DNA of 64,000 bases from Prosapia bicincta (Eukaryota; Arthropoda; Insecta; Hemiptera; Cercopidae): contig JBAIZL010000003.1 of the NCBI GenBank assembly GCA_036971475.1, forward strand, positions 89,466,542 to 89,530,541. Direction: 5' to 3'. The notes under the pieces are model-generated. The model saw nothing but the letters and a program-made list of their open reading frames with translations, did no database searches and was not told the DNA's origin. Positions 36,801 to 48,925 of this stretch are shown here, piece by piece (the stretch's first letter is position 1; each line of letters begins with the position of its first letter). A program made the position numbers and the translations under genes.

Positions 36801-38554
36801 CACAATCAAAACAGCAACTCGGTCACGTAGTCTATCGCAGTTGCAGTTGATGATGACCCTGATACTCCTGAGAATAAACAAGTTATAATTTTGAGGTCAT
36901 GTACAGTTATTAATTTCTTTTAATTGTTTAGTTTTTGTAATGGTTGACTTTTTTGTAATTGTTAATATAACATTTATGTTCACAAAAAAAGGAAATTAAA
37001 TTTTGTAATACCACTCGTAGTCAATGACTCTATAATTTTGGGTAGCTGGTACACATTATATTCTCTTCTCTACCGTGCAGAACCTGTCTAATCCAGGTTT
37101 GCGACATGCATATTATTTCCTATTCTAGGAAAATTCCTAGATCCCTATGTATGTTTCTTAACTACCATTTCTTATCCCTTTATTTAGAGGGCTGTGTAAC
37201 AGGTACTTCATTAAGACGTCGAAAGCAAATCTACTTTATGCGAGTTACCTTGACAAGCAACTTTAAGACGTAACACTACGCTATAATTTCCCCCAATTTC
37301 TAGAACCGCGCGTCAGTATGTACTTCTAATATCTGTTACTCTTAACTAGCACAACCTGTCTTCCATTACCCTTCTTACACGGAGAGTTATTAGGTAGGTA
37401 CACACACATTTCTACCCGATAGAGAATTAGTTACTTCAGGTTACACATATGCTATAATCCTCCTAGTTGCTCTCCTTTAGGGGTCCATGGCTTTACTTTA
37501 ATCCTACCTATATTCAAATCTTTTATTATTACACGTAAACTACCACCATCGTTTGATGGGAGTGATTCCACTCGATCGCCTTAAATTAAAAGAGTGCAAT
37601 TCTGTCATTTAAAGGTTATAATTAGCATTATTAACAATTCAGTTTCTACATAATAATATATCGAATAAAGAAAGTGATTTGGAATTATGTTTTTAAAATA
37701 TCAAAACTGATTTTTTGAGAACTGCAATGCTGAGCCTCTCACCTTTGCAATGCAACTTTGTGCAAAAACTTTATTCCTTATCACATTAAGGAATGATAAA
37801 TTCACTTTGTATGTTAATCACTTCATTTGGATTAAATAATTTATACTACTTGTAAAACATGCTTGATAAAAAATATTTGTCATGTAATATTGTTTTTTAG
37901 TGTATTTTCATAATTAGTTTAATGTTACTTCATTGATACAGTGTCCTATTTTTAGAACACCTCGACATTCGTAACAGGTGAGAGATATTTTTGTAAAATT
38001 ATACACATGACTTTTCTAGATGCGTACAAACAATTTAATAACAAAATTGCAGTAGAAGTTTGTTTTAAAAATCATGGGCTTTAATGGATTATTTAATGTT
38101 TTCCGTGTTTCAAGTTAGAGGTAGCATTAAAATACCTTTAATATTTCTTTAATATTGCTTTTCCACTTAATGGTAGATTAGGTTAGGTAGGTAGGTTTCA
38201 ATTTAAAATAAGAATTATTTTCAAATAAATTTATTTATTACATATTTGTTTCTTACTTCTACAAAAACAAACTTGCTGTTAAACGATTTGACAAAGCATA
38301 TCTAACAACATTTTTATCCATGAATGCTCCGATTCACTCTAACAAAATGGCGCCAAGAGTACGGGAATAAAGAACTATTGACAACAATGTAAATGGGAAG
38401 AGAGTGAAAATCCAAGCCCGCATTTCAAATTTTACCGATAGTTCTTTTAAGCGCTGCCATCGCCATAAAACCTATATCCAAAGAACGTAAGCAACAAAGC
38501 ATTCGGGAAGGAGTTTATTGTCTCTTCTGATCCACTAAAAATATTTTTCAGTTC
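36801..38554. other. Unrecognised spacer
   Basis: No gene or repeat supported in this stretch. Confidence 0.4.
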
Positions 38555-38725
38555 CTTCTATTAGCTCACACTCTTCTTATATAGGCCTATATCTGATACA
38601 AATTTTAAATCGTTAATGAAATACGTTTTTATTCATCCAATCAAGTTCAAACACATTTCTTCAACCTATAGTAGATGAGAATTAATGTTAATAGTTTATT
38701 CAAATAGTTACTCAATAATAAAATT
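38555..38725 (-). repeat. Dispersed repeat C, copy 1 (probable SINE body)
   Basis: Collinear with 51165-51345 and 63135-63305. Shared landmarks are CTTCTATTAG, CAAGTTCAAACACATTT, GATGAGAATTAATGTTAATA and a TTCAAA stretch. It directly abuts the tRNA-like head at 38742-38807, which is on the minus strand, so head and body may form one SINE. Confidence 0.65.
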
Positions 38726-38741
38726 ATAAAAATTTAGGTCT

Positions 38742-38807
38742 CTAGGCAGGAATCGAACAACTTTATGTTGGAAGTCTAAGGCTTTGGCACTGAGCCAACT
38801 ATCGCAT
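38742..38807 (-). repeat. tRNA-like SINE head or tRNA pseudogene
   Basis: Minus strand carries an A-box-like TGGCTCAGTGCC at 38786-38797 and a B-box-like GTTCGATTCC at 38749-38758, spaced nearly as in tRNAs. Anticodon and acceptor stems do not pair properly, so it is not an intact tRNA. Confidence 0.6.
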
Positions 38808-38959
38808 GGGTAGAAATGTACTTCTGACAGATATATATGATTTTTTTTTGTCATCGTAATGTGTGTCGTCGAAACCTCCACTGTACAACCTTATGTTGTT
38901 GCCATGGTTTCACAAAATATCATAAATAATTCATTAAATTAAATTTAAAAAACTTGACG

Positions 38960-39040
38960 TCCCAGTCGGATTCGAACTAAAGGACTACAGGTTTACATAT
39001 TTGAAATGCAGAAATTTGACACTGAGCCAATTTTTCAATA
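38960..39040 (-). repeat. Second tRNA-like head
   Basis: Minus strand has TTGGCTCAGTGT at 39020-39031 and GTTCGAATCC at 38968-38977, with a longer spacing. A diverged tRNA-derived sequence, only 150 bp from the first and in the same orientation. Confidence 0.55.
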
Positions 39041-40561
39041 TCTAGAAATCAATTACTTGAAGAAATTATAAGAGAAAGGTTCCTTGCAATAGTGAAGCAT
39101 TACAAGAGCTGGATATATTTTGATTAGTTACAACTAACCAAAGACATTTTTTGATTTTATAAGTATTTTTATATGTGTAGCAACTCACTACTAAAATCTA
39201 TGATTTTAATACTATTTGATTTAAATGTTATGATATATGACCTGCATGACCTTATGTTTTTCTATAATCCTAGGATAAATTACTTTATACCTTTCAGTTC
39301 TTTTTAAAAAGAGATAAAATAGTTAAAATAAATATTATCAATATATAACAAATAATGTATACATAAATCAAGAACAATAGTTTAAACAACATATTCACAG
39401 AGTTTATTTCATATTTATTTATTAAAACCAACATATTACAATAAAGTTATACATATTTTGTTCAAAAGAATAATCGACAAAGCTTTTATTCTTTGCACTA
39501 TTGCACTCCACTGGCTTAACAAAGAACCACACTTAACATGGGTACGAAATTTGTTGTATTATGAAAACACTGCTTTCTTGATGTTGAGGTTTTTGTAACA
39601 AATAATGTCAACAATGAGTCATTTGATTCAGTTGGTCACTGTACCTCGCGTTGATAAGTATGGTTAGGCTTATAAGGCAGTGCTTTTATCATTTATTATG
39701 TTAGCTAGTGTAATTTGTTTGGCGTTTTCGTTTACACACGTGTATTTAAATAATGTTTTAGTGCGTTATAAATATTGTTGTTTAAGTTAAATTGTTTTAA
39801 ACTTTCTGTGAAACGTATGTGTTTTTATTTTGGTTTCAGAAATTATTCAATTGGCACCACCGAAGTTAAATCATCTGTAAGTGATCTTTTTACTAAGTTT
39901 TTTTTAGATTTTAAGATTATAGTAATGCTACTTTAGCAACATAATAATAAGGGGAGAAAATCGATACAGCACAGAATTTGAAAACAATATAAAAATTAAA
40001 TACAAAAGATATAGAAGCAAAAAAAAAAAACATAAGAATAACTTATATTTTTAATCCTAACAACCCCATTACATTCATGCAAGTTTGTTTTGAAATTATC
40101 AATATAATTAATGATTTATTTATTATTTTTTAAAAAAATTTTTACAAAATATCATACTTATTTCACAATGAAAAGGGTAAAAGAAACAACCAATAATTGC
40201 TTTAGTTCTGAAGCGACTTTTGCTTACCGTGAAATTTCAATCGAAAAAGAAATAATTTTTAGGTCTAAACGTATCTAAACTTAATCGTTTTTAGTATGCA
40301 AAGGCATTTATGAATAAATATTGCTAAACAATAAATATAAATTTAAATTTAAAAGAATAAATATGACTAAAATAGAAGACGGACTCTACCTATAAACCAA
40401 TACACGCCTAGCCACAAGCAGCAATGAATACTAACCGAACATTTAGCCGTCACATTAATTCGTTTCTAATGATGCTAAATGTTAACGGAATGTACGTCAC
40501 GGAGACGTAATTGGGTTTTTAATTTGAATTTTAATGATCCTTATTAGTTTGAGTAATTCGA
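39041..40561. other. Unrecognised AT-rich spacer
   Basis: No supported feature. Confidence 0.45.
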
Positions 40562-40701
40562 GTTTAACGTTTAATAACCGTTAAATATAGTTGAATAACT
40601 GTCTTTCAGAACTATTGTTCCACTTTACTTTTATGTTTAACGTTTAATAACCGTTAAATATTACCCGTCTTTCAGAACTATGGTTCCACTTTACTTTCAT
40701 G
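40562..40701 (+). repeat. 73-bp tandem duplication
   Basis: GTTTAACGTTTAATAACCGT starts at 40562 and 40635. Both copies continue to CTTTCAGAACTATTGTTCC or CTTTCAGAACTATGGTTCC and a CTTTACTTT end. Confidence 0.9.
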
Positions 40702-41504
40702 GCATTATTTGAAAAAATGTTAATGATATTTTCATAATATTTAACTGTAAGCGGGGCGAAGTGGAAAAACATTGAGGCTCATGGTGATATACTATAACTA
40801 GCAGCTTTTATGCTTTATTTATTTATAAAAAAGTTGAAAATACTGAGAAGTATTATGAGAATATTATTGGAAATTATATAATAATAATTATTATATTTTA
40901 TATATTAAAAATACGTAAAATTATGTAACTGAAAATAAACAACCCCGATCTTTTTAATGTATTTACGTTACGTACGTTACGAAAGTACATTCTAACTAAG
41001 AAACAAGTGATTATAAATGGCGGAACCAGGAATATTAGATAAAACCTATATACATAAAAAATAACCTCTACCAACTCATGAAACTCAATATGTGCTGCTA
41101 CTAGCGGCCGCTTTCTGCATTAAAATTGAGCTGTCTGCATTTGAAAGATTTCTGCTTACAGTTGTGCTTGACAAATTTATTATTTTTTCCCAACCAAGCT
41201 TATTCTAACAAGATTATTTACTGCTGAATTATAAAATAGATACGTAATAATAAAATTTTATATTATAATAACTTTTTATATTTTGTAACGAAACGTTCAT
41301 TTTAAAGAGTAGTGTGTGTACATCCAGATTATGTTTTTGTTTTCAAAAATGAAGTACTATTTTTCGTTTTGTGACATTCAAACTCGAATCCCTTTGTCCT
41401 TGTTTTGGATGTATTTGCAAGTAAGATAAGTAGGAAGGAAAACAAATCGAAGATCGTGGGGTAACCGTCAAATTTTACATTAATTTTAAAACTACGTACT
41501 AAGA
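40702..41504. other. Unrecognised AT-rich spacer
   Basis: No supported feature. Confidence 0.45.
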
Positions 41505-41650
41505 TACAAAGACTTTATTTGTTCACTCGAACATGTTTGCATAACACAAGTTGTCTTCCTCAGTGTAAACTGTGCAGTGTATAGTTAATACTAAGGAAGG
41601 CAAGTTGAGTTGCCGAAACACGCATGAGTGGAGAAATAAAAAAATGGGTG
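41505..41650. mobile_element. Small inverted pair with hammerhead-like arms
   Basis: Minus arm 41513-41565 and plus arm 41590-41642 both read GGAAGACAACTTG or GGAAGGCAAGTTG, then a GTTCGAGTGAAC or GCCGAAACACGC block and AAATAAA. The plus arm has a clean stem GGCAA/TTGCC before GAAAC. The overlapping ORFs at 41523-41759 (minus) and 41572-41877 (plus) probably have no coding meaning. Confidence 0.5.
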
Positions 41651-42023
41651 TTTGTAGTGAATTTTTAGTTTTGTGCTGTAAAGATAAACTTAAAAATAAA
41701 TTGTGGAAAACAAAGTATGATGGACATTTCGAAAGCAAATCTCGATATGGGCGAAACATCGAAAGAGCAAGAAGCTGGAAGAAGTTGTGGATTAGCGGTT
41801 TTAGTTTTGACGTAAATTGTGTTAAACATAAGTTTGCATCAGTTTTAAAATACCAGAAATGTTTTGAACGTTTATGATTGATACAGTTTATTATAATGGA
41901 TCTTATTATAGCTAATCACTGGCTAATATAATTTTATTAAATTGGCTACTGAATTTATTATTTTTCATTAAAGTTAAATCTATAGTTAATAGCTATTATT
42001 TACAACTTGAGCTAGTTTTAATT
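41651..42023. other. Unrecognised AT-rich spacer
   Basis: Carries only the tail of the 101-codon plus ORF starting at 41572. Confidence 0.45.
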
Positions 42024-42102
42024 TTACAATAAAAATATTGAAAAGAACCCCAATACCACAAAAATAATCAAAAATAACAAATAAGACAAGTTACTTAAGA
42101 TT

Positions 42103-42151
42103 AAACCCTTATGTACATTTCGATGACCATGTCATCATCATCAGAGGGTCT
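42103..42151 (-). ncRNA. Type I hammerhead ribozyme motif, nearly complete
   Basis: Minus strand: helix I strand AGACCCT (42145-42151), core CTGATGA (42138-42144), one extra T, stem II GATGAC/GTCATC with loop ATG, GAAA (42118-42121), minimal stem III TG-TA-CA (42112-42117), U at 42111, cleavage-site A at 42110, and helix I strand AGGGTTT (42103-42109). All conserved core bases of the family are present. The one unusual base is the T between the core and stem II. Predicted cleavage is between 42110 and 42109. Confidence 0.78.
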
Positions 42152-42408
42152 AGTTACAAAACACAATCTAGCACACAAGAAGTTACAAACTAGAATGATA
42201 CCAATCGTTCTCCGCGGTCTCTATATATAGGCGTGAGGTAAGCTCCGCCCCCTCTCCGCCCTCGACCGACAAATAACGATCGGCCATCAGGAACCAAATA
42301 GGTTATGTCAAAAATTACATTATAATAATACATATGTAATAAAAACTACAGCAATAACAATTAATAAACTAAAAGTAATTAGATTAAAACATCGTAATTT
42401 GAAGAAAG

Positions 42409-42803
42409 CTATTTAAGTAAAGTATATAATGGTGAGTAAGGAATAGGTCCTTTATCTGCATTCATTAATTTACAATTTGATTTGACTATAAAAACACTTT
42501 CATAACTATTAAGTAACTTTTTTGAGTTTATACATTTAGCTAAAATAACATTTTTATCTAAATCATGCTGATTACTAAGGACATGTTCTGCTACACTTGA
42601 TTTTCCAGGTCTTTCATATTTAATATGGGCAAGATGTTCTTTAAATCGGGTTACAATTTTTCTTTTAGTTTGACCTATATACATCTCGTTACAAGTACTA
42701 CAAATTATCTTATAAATACCTGATTTTTCCAACATTGGAATTTTATCTTTCGGGTTACACAATAAATGCTTGAGTTTATTTTGAGTTTTATAGGCTATCT
42801 TAA
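42409..42803 (-). pseudogene. PLE protein C-terminus with GIY-YIG endonuclease domain
   Basis: Open from the truncation point at 42803 to the stop at 42409-42411, about 131 codons with no internal stop. The start KIAYKTQNK matches the linker that follows the reverse transcriptase in PLE proteins. The domain shows GIYKIICSTC, MYIGQTKRK, an Arg in TRFKEHL, SSVAEHVL and a Glu in SYESVF. These are the GIY, YIG, Arg, His and Glu positions of the nuclease that nicks the target site for priming. The Cys pair fits the zinc-finger-like variant seen in many PLEs. Only the C-terminus survives, so it cannot act as a retroelement. Confidence 0.9.
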
Positions 42804-42921
42804 CATGATGACATGGTCATCGAAATGTACATAAGGGTTTAATCTTAAGTAACTTGTCTTATTTGTTATTTTTGATTATTTTTGTGGTATTGGGGTTCTT
42901 TTCAATATTTTTATTGTAATA

Positions 42922-43904
42922 TATTGTACCACTGTGCTCTTGATATTGTGTATTAGTTTTAATTTTGTAAAACATTATTTTCACGATCGTTAAGTTGGCA
43001 ACTCTTTAAAATAAATTGACACCTTACAAGAAACAAGCTGAGAAATATTTTCTTGTATCATAACATTATATAGGTCTAGCTTTCTTTCTATTTAAAAAAA
43101 TATATGTTATTAATTAGTTGTCTAACTATTCCAGAAATATTTAGAACACTATATTTTATCGAACGCTATTTTATACATCTTCTAGACGCTGGAAGGTAGG
43201 TTTAATTCAAGTAAATGATATTCTGCAGTGAACCATGAATCCAGTGCCAGTGTGATTTGAAGTCTCTACCATGATTCTTTCTAATTTTCCGGGCGGGTTA
43301 TGTCTACTTTATCTGATCTTCACTCTCCAAAATCCTCGCCTAAAAAATAACATATCCATTTTTTTCACATTTCTCACTTTCCCTAACCACCCTCTCAAAG
43401 TCGTCGCCTTAAAGCCTTACCTAACTACCTTCGTCAAAGTCGCCCCCTTAAACAACAAATAATCGCTTCGTTGCAGGTGTTAAAGGCCGATCTAGTCTCT
43501 CACTTAACCCCAACACGTCGCCAAACTTTATACCTCCCCTACCCGGCTCCTTGCATGCTAAACAGAGGCGGAGTTATTTTCACTTGTTTACAAAGCCTTT
43601 AATGGAGCTGAGGACCCAAATGAATGTTAATAACAAGCCAAAGGATCCCACCAAGAAATAAAAATGTGTGAACAAACTCTTTAAAGGTTTGTATATTTTA
43701 GGTAACTCATAAATGGTTGGAGTAGGCCTACATTATAAAGTATTTAGTGATTATCTTCCTTTGCAATCCGTAGTTTCACTATTTGTGGGACAACGTGGGA
43801 AAATAATTTATGTACTCTGTAAATTATTCGTTTTTTAAACCTTAATTGTAAAGTAATAGCTTTTAGTACCTAATATCTGTAAAAGACACATTTAATCTTA
43901 ATAT
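42922..43904. other. Unrecognised spacer
   Basis: The plus ORF at 43271-43462 shows no motif. No repeat assigned. Confidence 0.4.
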
Positions 43905-44270
43905 ATAAAAATGTCATGTTTGTGTAATGCTTCAAACACTCAAAAAGTGTAGCGATTTAGGTCAAATTTTGACACGACACAACCTGATTCCAAGAAATGT
44001 TTTTAAATTTATTTTTACACCTAATTTCTATTATTATTATTATTTTAGCGGTAGTATCATTCCTGCGACCTCGGGAAAACAGCTTTTTCCAAGCAACCCC
44101 AGTATCTACCGTAAAAGAGAAAGGGCACGCCATACTTAATCTTTACATCTAAAAATGTTATGTTGATTTGTGTACGGTTCAAAACGCAAAAAGGTCTGCA
44201 GCGATATAGGTCAAGTTTAGACACGACATACAACCGGTGAATGTATTAAATATTCACCCTAATCGATAGG
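43905..44270 (+). mobile_element. Helitron-like end fragments, two direct copies
   Basis: 43905-44030 and 44155-44270 each read ATATAAAAATGTCATGTT or ATCTAAAAATGTTATGTT, then TTCAAACACTCAAAAAG-type, AGCGATTTAGGTCAA or AGCGATATAGGTCAA and TTGACACGACA or TAGACACGACA. This ATAAAAATG...GGTCAA...GACACGAC order resembles 5' ends of insect Helitron-type elements. A third copy is inverted at 48790-48925. Confidence 0.4.
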
Positions 44271-44607
44271 TTCATGTGATCATGGTACTCCGCTCCCCAA
44301 ATCATAAGTTCAGGCTATCTGGGAATGCCAGCACCAACCCGAGCTGTGACTGCTTCATTTGATGGGCATAACAGAGTTACAACACCGGTCACAAGTCCAA
44401 TCAAGTGTTCCCAAATTATAGCGAAAAATAACGGTATTTATGATCACATAATGCAAGTGATAAATGACGGAGTTGGGGGAAGGAATATTTTTTTGCATGT
44501 GCCAGGAGAAAAGATTTCTTATCAGATTGATTCAGGCAACGTTTCGATAAGTAAATGGCACATCCTTAGTCTCTGAAGTATTGCAAAGTTATACTTGTAT
44601 GCAACGT
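44271..44607 (+). other. Unrecognised 83-codon ORF region
   Basis: 44325-44576 is open on the plus strand with no recognised domain. It may belong to the Helitron-like debris to its left. Confidence 0.2.
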
Positions 44608-46372
44608 GTGCTTCGTTTTGTTCCTCATTTCTCAAGCAACATCAATGTGCTACAGCAAAGCGTGGCAGGGTACAAGCTAGCACGCACTAACGTACTGACG
44701 CACTGACGCACGCACGCACTGACGCACGCACGCACGCACACACTGACGCACGCACACACACACACACACACAAATGAGTTTTGTTCCTCATTTCTCAAGC
44801 AACATCAATGTGCTACAGCAAAGCGTGGCAGGGTACAAGCTAGCACGCACTAACGTACTGACGCACTGACGCACGCACGCACTGACGCACGCACGCACGC
44901 ACGCACTGACGCACGCACACACACACACACACACACACAAATGAGTTTTGTTCCTCATTTCACATTGAAGCAACATCAATGTGCTACAGCAAAGCGTGGC
45001 AGGGTACAAGCTAGCACGCACTAACGTACTGACGCACTGACGCACGCACGCACTGACGCACGCACGCACGCACACACTGACGCACGCACACACACACACA
45101 CACAAATGAGTTTTGTTCCTCATTTCTCAAGCAACATCAATGTGCTACAGCAAAGCGTGGCAGGGTACAAGCTAGCACGCACTAACGTACTGACGCACTG
45201 ACGCACGCACGCACTGACGCACGCACGCACGCACACACTGACGCACGCACACACACACACACACAAATGAGTTTTGTTCCTCATTTCACATTCAAGCAAC
45301 ATCAATGAGCTACAGCAAAGCGTGGCAGGGTACAAGCAAGCACGCACTAACGCACTGACGCACTGACGCACGCACGCACGCACACACTGACGCACGCACA
45401 CACACACACACACACACAAATGAGTTTGTTCCTCATTTCACATTCAAGCAACATCAATGTGCTACAGCAAAGCGTGGCAGGGTACAAGCTAGCACGCACT
45501 AACGTACTGACGCACTGACGCACGCACGCACTGACGCACGCACGCACGCACACACTGACGCACGCACACACACACACACACACAAATGAGTTTTGTTCCT
45601 CATTTCTCAAGCAACATCAATGTGCTACAGCAAAGCGTGGCAGGGTACAAGCTAGCACGCACTAACGTACTGACGCACTGACGCACGCACGCACTGACGC
45701 ACGCACGCACGCACGCACTGACGCACGCACACACACACACACACACACAAATGAGTTTTGTTCCTCATTTCACATTGAAGCAACATCAATGTGCTACAGC
45801 AAAGCGTGGCAGGGTACAAGCTAGCACGCACTAACGTACTGACGCACTGACGCACGCACGCACTGACGCACGCACGCACGCACACACTGACGCACGCACA
45901 CACACACACACACAAATGAGTTTTGTTCCTCATTTCTCAAGCAACATCAATGTGCTACAGCAAAGCGTGGCAGGGTACAAGCTAGCACGCACTAACGTAC
46001 TGACGCACTGACGCACGCACGCACTGACGCACGCACGCACGCACACACTGACGCACGCACACACACACACACACAAATGAGTTTTGTTCCTCATTTCACA
46101 TTCAAGCAACATCAATGAGCTACAGCAAAGCGTGGCAGGGTACAAGCAAGCACGCACTAACGCACTGACGCACTGACGCACGCACGCACGCACACACTGA
46201 CGCACGCACACACACACACACACACACACAAATGAGTTTGTTCCTCATTTCACATTCAAGCAACATCAATGTGCTACAGCAAAGCGTGGCAGGGTACAAG
46301 CTAGCACGCACTAACGCACTGACGCACTGACGCACGCACGCACTGACGCACGCACGCACGCACACACTGACG

Positions 46373-46406
<34 letters not shown>

Positions 46407-47038
46407 TGAGTTTGTTCCTCATTTCACATTCAAGCAACATCAATGTGCTACAGCAAAGCGTGGCAGGGTACAAGCTAGCACGCACTAACGCACTGACGCA
46501 CGCACGCACTGACGCACGCACGCACGCACGCACGCACACACTGACGCACGCACACACACACACACACACAAATGAGTTTTGTTCCTCATTTCACATTCAA
46601 GCAACATCAATGTGCTACAGCAAAGCGTGGCAGGGTACAAGCTAGCACGCACTAACGCACTGACGCACGCACGCACTGACGCACGCACGCACTGACGCAC
46701 GCACGCACGCACACACTGACGCACACGCACACACACACACACACACAAATGAGTTTTGTTCCTCATTTCACATTCAAGCAACATCAATGTGCTACAGCAA
46801 AGCGTGGCAGGGTACAAGCTAGCACGCACTAACGCACTGACGCAATCACACAAACACACACACACACACACACGCGCGCGCGCACGCACGCACACGCAAA
46901 CACACACACAAGCGCACGCACACGCAAACACACACACACACACAAATGAGTTTTGTTCCTCATTTCTCATCCATGTGACATCAGTGTGCATCAGCAAAGC
47001 GTGGCAGAGTGCAGCTATCACGCACTAACGCCCGCGCG

Positions 47039-47083
<45 letters not shown>

Positions 47084-47090
47084 ACACATC
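44608..47090 (+). repeat. GCAC/CA-rich minisatellite, about 15 units of 155-195 bp
   Basis: Each unit has a unique part (GTTCCTCATTTCACATTCAA or variants, ATCAATGTGCTACAGCAAAG, GGCAGGGTACAAGCTAGC), then a CTGACGCACGCACG tract and a CA tract ending AAATGAGTTT. Units start near 44620, 44783, 44952, 45116, 45278, 45430, 45597, 45762, 45927, 46088, 46241, 46416, 46580, 46761 and 46958. The last units decay into CA/CG dinucleotides. Many ORFs rich in Cys-Val or Thr-His are artefacts of these tracts. Confidence 0.95.
44945..46240 (+). repeat. 810-bp higher-order duplication in the minisatellite
   Basis: The rare CACATTGAAG variant occurs at 44961 and 45771, ATCAATGAGC at 45301 and 46111, and the shortened ATGAGTTTGTTCC at about 45420 and 46230. 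All are spaced 810 bp, so a five-unit block was duplicated in tandem. Confidence 0.85.
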
Positions 47091-48789
47091 AATTAAAGAG
47101 CTTGTTTCTATAACTTTTCTACATGTCAACCTTTGATTATCATTCAAACAAATTTTTTTTTGTTCAACATATTTATTATAACTCATAAAAAATTGTTCTG
47201 TATTTATGTTTAAAATATATTATAAACATTGTATTTTAACAAATATTATAACATTACACTAATTTTCTAAATAAAAGAAATTTTTTTGTATATTAGGAGA
47301 TAGATTATTTTCAAAAAATATAAAGTTTAATTAGTATAAATTGTTCTAAATTCCTATATCTATTAACACCGGACCTAGTAATTAATAATAATAAGAAGAA
47401 ATTTATTTGTGGGCGCCACATCTATATTTTGAACAGATTATATTTAGTGCAGGGTTATTAGAATTTCTTAACTGAAAAACTCAATGATTACTAAATTGAA
47501 CTTCAGTCACTCTAAACAGTACGTTAGGTTCAAATTTGTTTCAACAAGAATTAATCTACCGGATTTAAGTTAGTATAATAATTATCATGCATCCTATTAT
47601 GTAAGAAATTGATGCTCTGCGAGCTAGCTTAATATCAGCGGTAAAACAAGAGAACAAGAATCCCTTATAATTAACAATTTGTCAGTCTTAAGTATATCAT
47701 CCTAACTAACGATATACAATTAATTGCATATATGTCTAGGCTACTATGCGATAGCTTGTATATAACAAGTTTAATTAATTCATACGATTCCTGAATTTAC
47801 TCTATTGGCTTTAAGAATTTAGTTTAAGAATGTATATTTATAGAATTAATTGATAGCATTAAAGTAAATTTGAGCAAATGGTCGATCTTTTGCTCTCATT
47901 CACTGGCTTGGGTCCACTTGGTTTATAGAATAACGGAGAAACTGATCTGTTCTGGTTTACAGAATATTTATTCCTTGCTAGCTATACAACAGTTTTTTTT
48001 TTTATAAAACTTTCCCAAAAATATGGGGTTTCGATTAAAAGTTAAAATATGATTTATGAATATTTTTCCTTCGATCAACACTCATATATTACACAAAGAC
48101 CTATATAATTTTTTATTAAACATTTTTTTTCATCTACCATTGTAATAATAATACACTATATTATAATTACAAGTAATAGACTTATTAATATTCAAATAAA
48201 CAATATATAATATTACAATTACCTAAATCACATGATTGTATGTTAACATTTATTCAGAATTCAAGGAAGTGTAAGAAATTTAACAATGGATAGCCTAGAC
48301 GCAAATAAATTTCAGGTTTGAAACTTTTATATTAAAATACGATTTATAGTATTTGAACTAATTACATGGTTTATAGTATGTTTTTATGTATAGCATTTAA
48401 GGTTTCTATTTCCTTCATAAAAGTATGTGATGTCTATATATATGTGGTGTATATATATATATATATATATAATTCTCTTTGACCCTAATTATTTTTTAAT
48501 TTTCTTCCTTTCATGTAATCATTATTATTATTATTATTATATTCCTTTTAAAGCCTTTTTCGTTATATTGTATAACTTAATTTTAATACGCGATATTTCG
48601 TTGTACATAAATATTTAGTTATTCTTCTTAATTCTTTGTTATTACTAATTTACTAATTGATTATGACTTGATTTACTTTCTGCAAGTTGTCTTAATCCTA
48701 TTTTCATTACACGTTTCACAAGTATTATTACAATTATACATATTTATTGTTTTTAAGTTCCCTCTGTTATAAAACGTATTTTCTCACTG
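47091..48789. other. AT-rich spacer with a short TA tract
   Basis: TA dinucleotides at about 48451-48470 and TTA triplets at about 48520-48540. No gene supported. Confidence 0.5.
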
Positions 48790-48925
48790 TCGCAAGTATG
48801 GTACTGGCTCGAAAAAAACCATCTTGGAAGCGGGTTAAAGGTCGTGTCAAAATTGGACCTAAATCGCTGCAATATTTTTTGAGTAATTGAAGCGTATAAT
48901 ATTTTTGAAGTTTTTTTAATATCTT
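48790..48925 (-). mobile_element. Helitron-like end fragment, inverted copy
   Basis: Minus strand reads GCTTCAATTACTCAAAAAAT, then TGCAGCGATTTAGGTCC and AATTTTGACACGACC, matching the pair at 43.9-44.3 kb. Confidence 0.45.

Larger units (their letters stand above)
42024..42921 (-). mobile_element. 5'-truncated Penelope-like element with inverted ends
   Basis: About 115 bp at each end (42024-42138 and 42804-42921) are inverted copies running from ACAATAAAAATATTGAAAAG to ATGACCATGTCATCAT. Between them lie a GIY-YIG ORF tail and its 3' untranslated region. The reverse transcriptase domain is missing, so this is a 5'-truncated copy. An inverted terminal-repeat fragment at the 5' end is typical of PLEs. 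A second 3' copy lies at 11607-12098. Confidence 0.88.

Noticed and set aside
36830..36890. Extra hammerhead at GTTGATGATGACCCTG
   Set aside because: Has a GATGA core-like string but no paired stem and no GAAA at the proper spacing.
38742..38807. Functional tRNA gene
   Set aside because: A and B boxes are present but acceptor and anticodon stems do not pair, so it is a tRNA-derived remnant.
41523..41877. Overlapping plus and minus ORFs
   Set aside because: They lie over an inverted PLE-type terminus pair and show no domain.
44788..47028. Many ORFs rich in Cys-Val or Thr-His (possible cysteine-rich proteins)
   Set aside because: They are translations of GTGTGC/GCACAC-type simple tracts in the minisatellite, on both strands.
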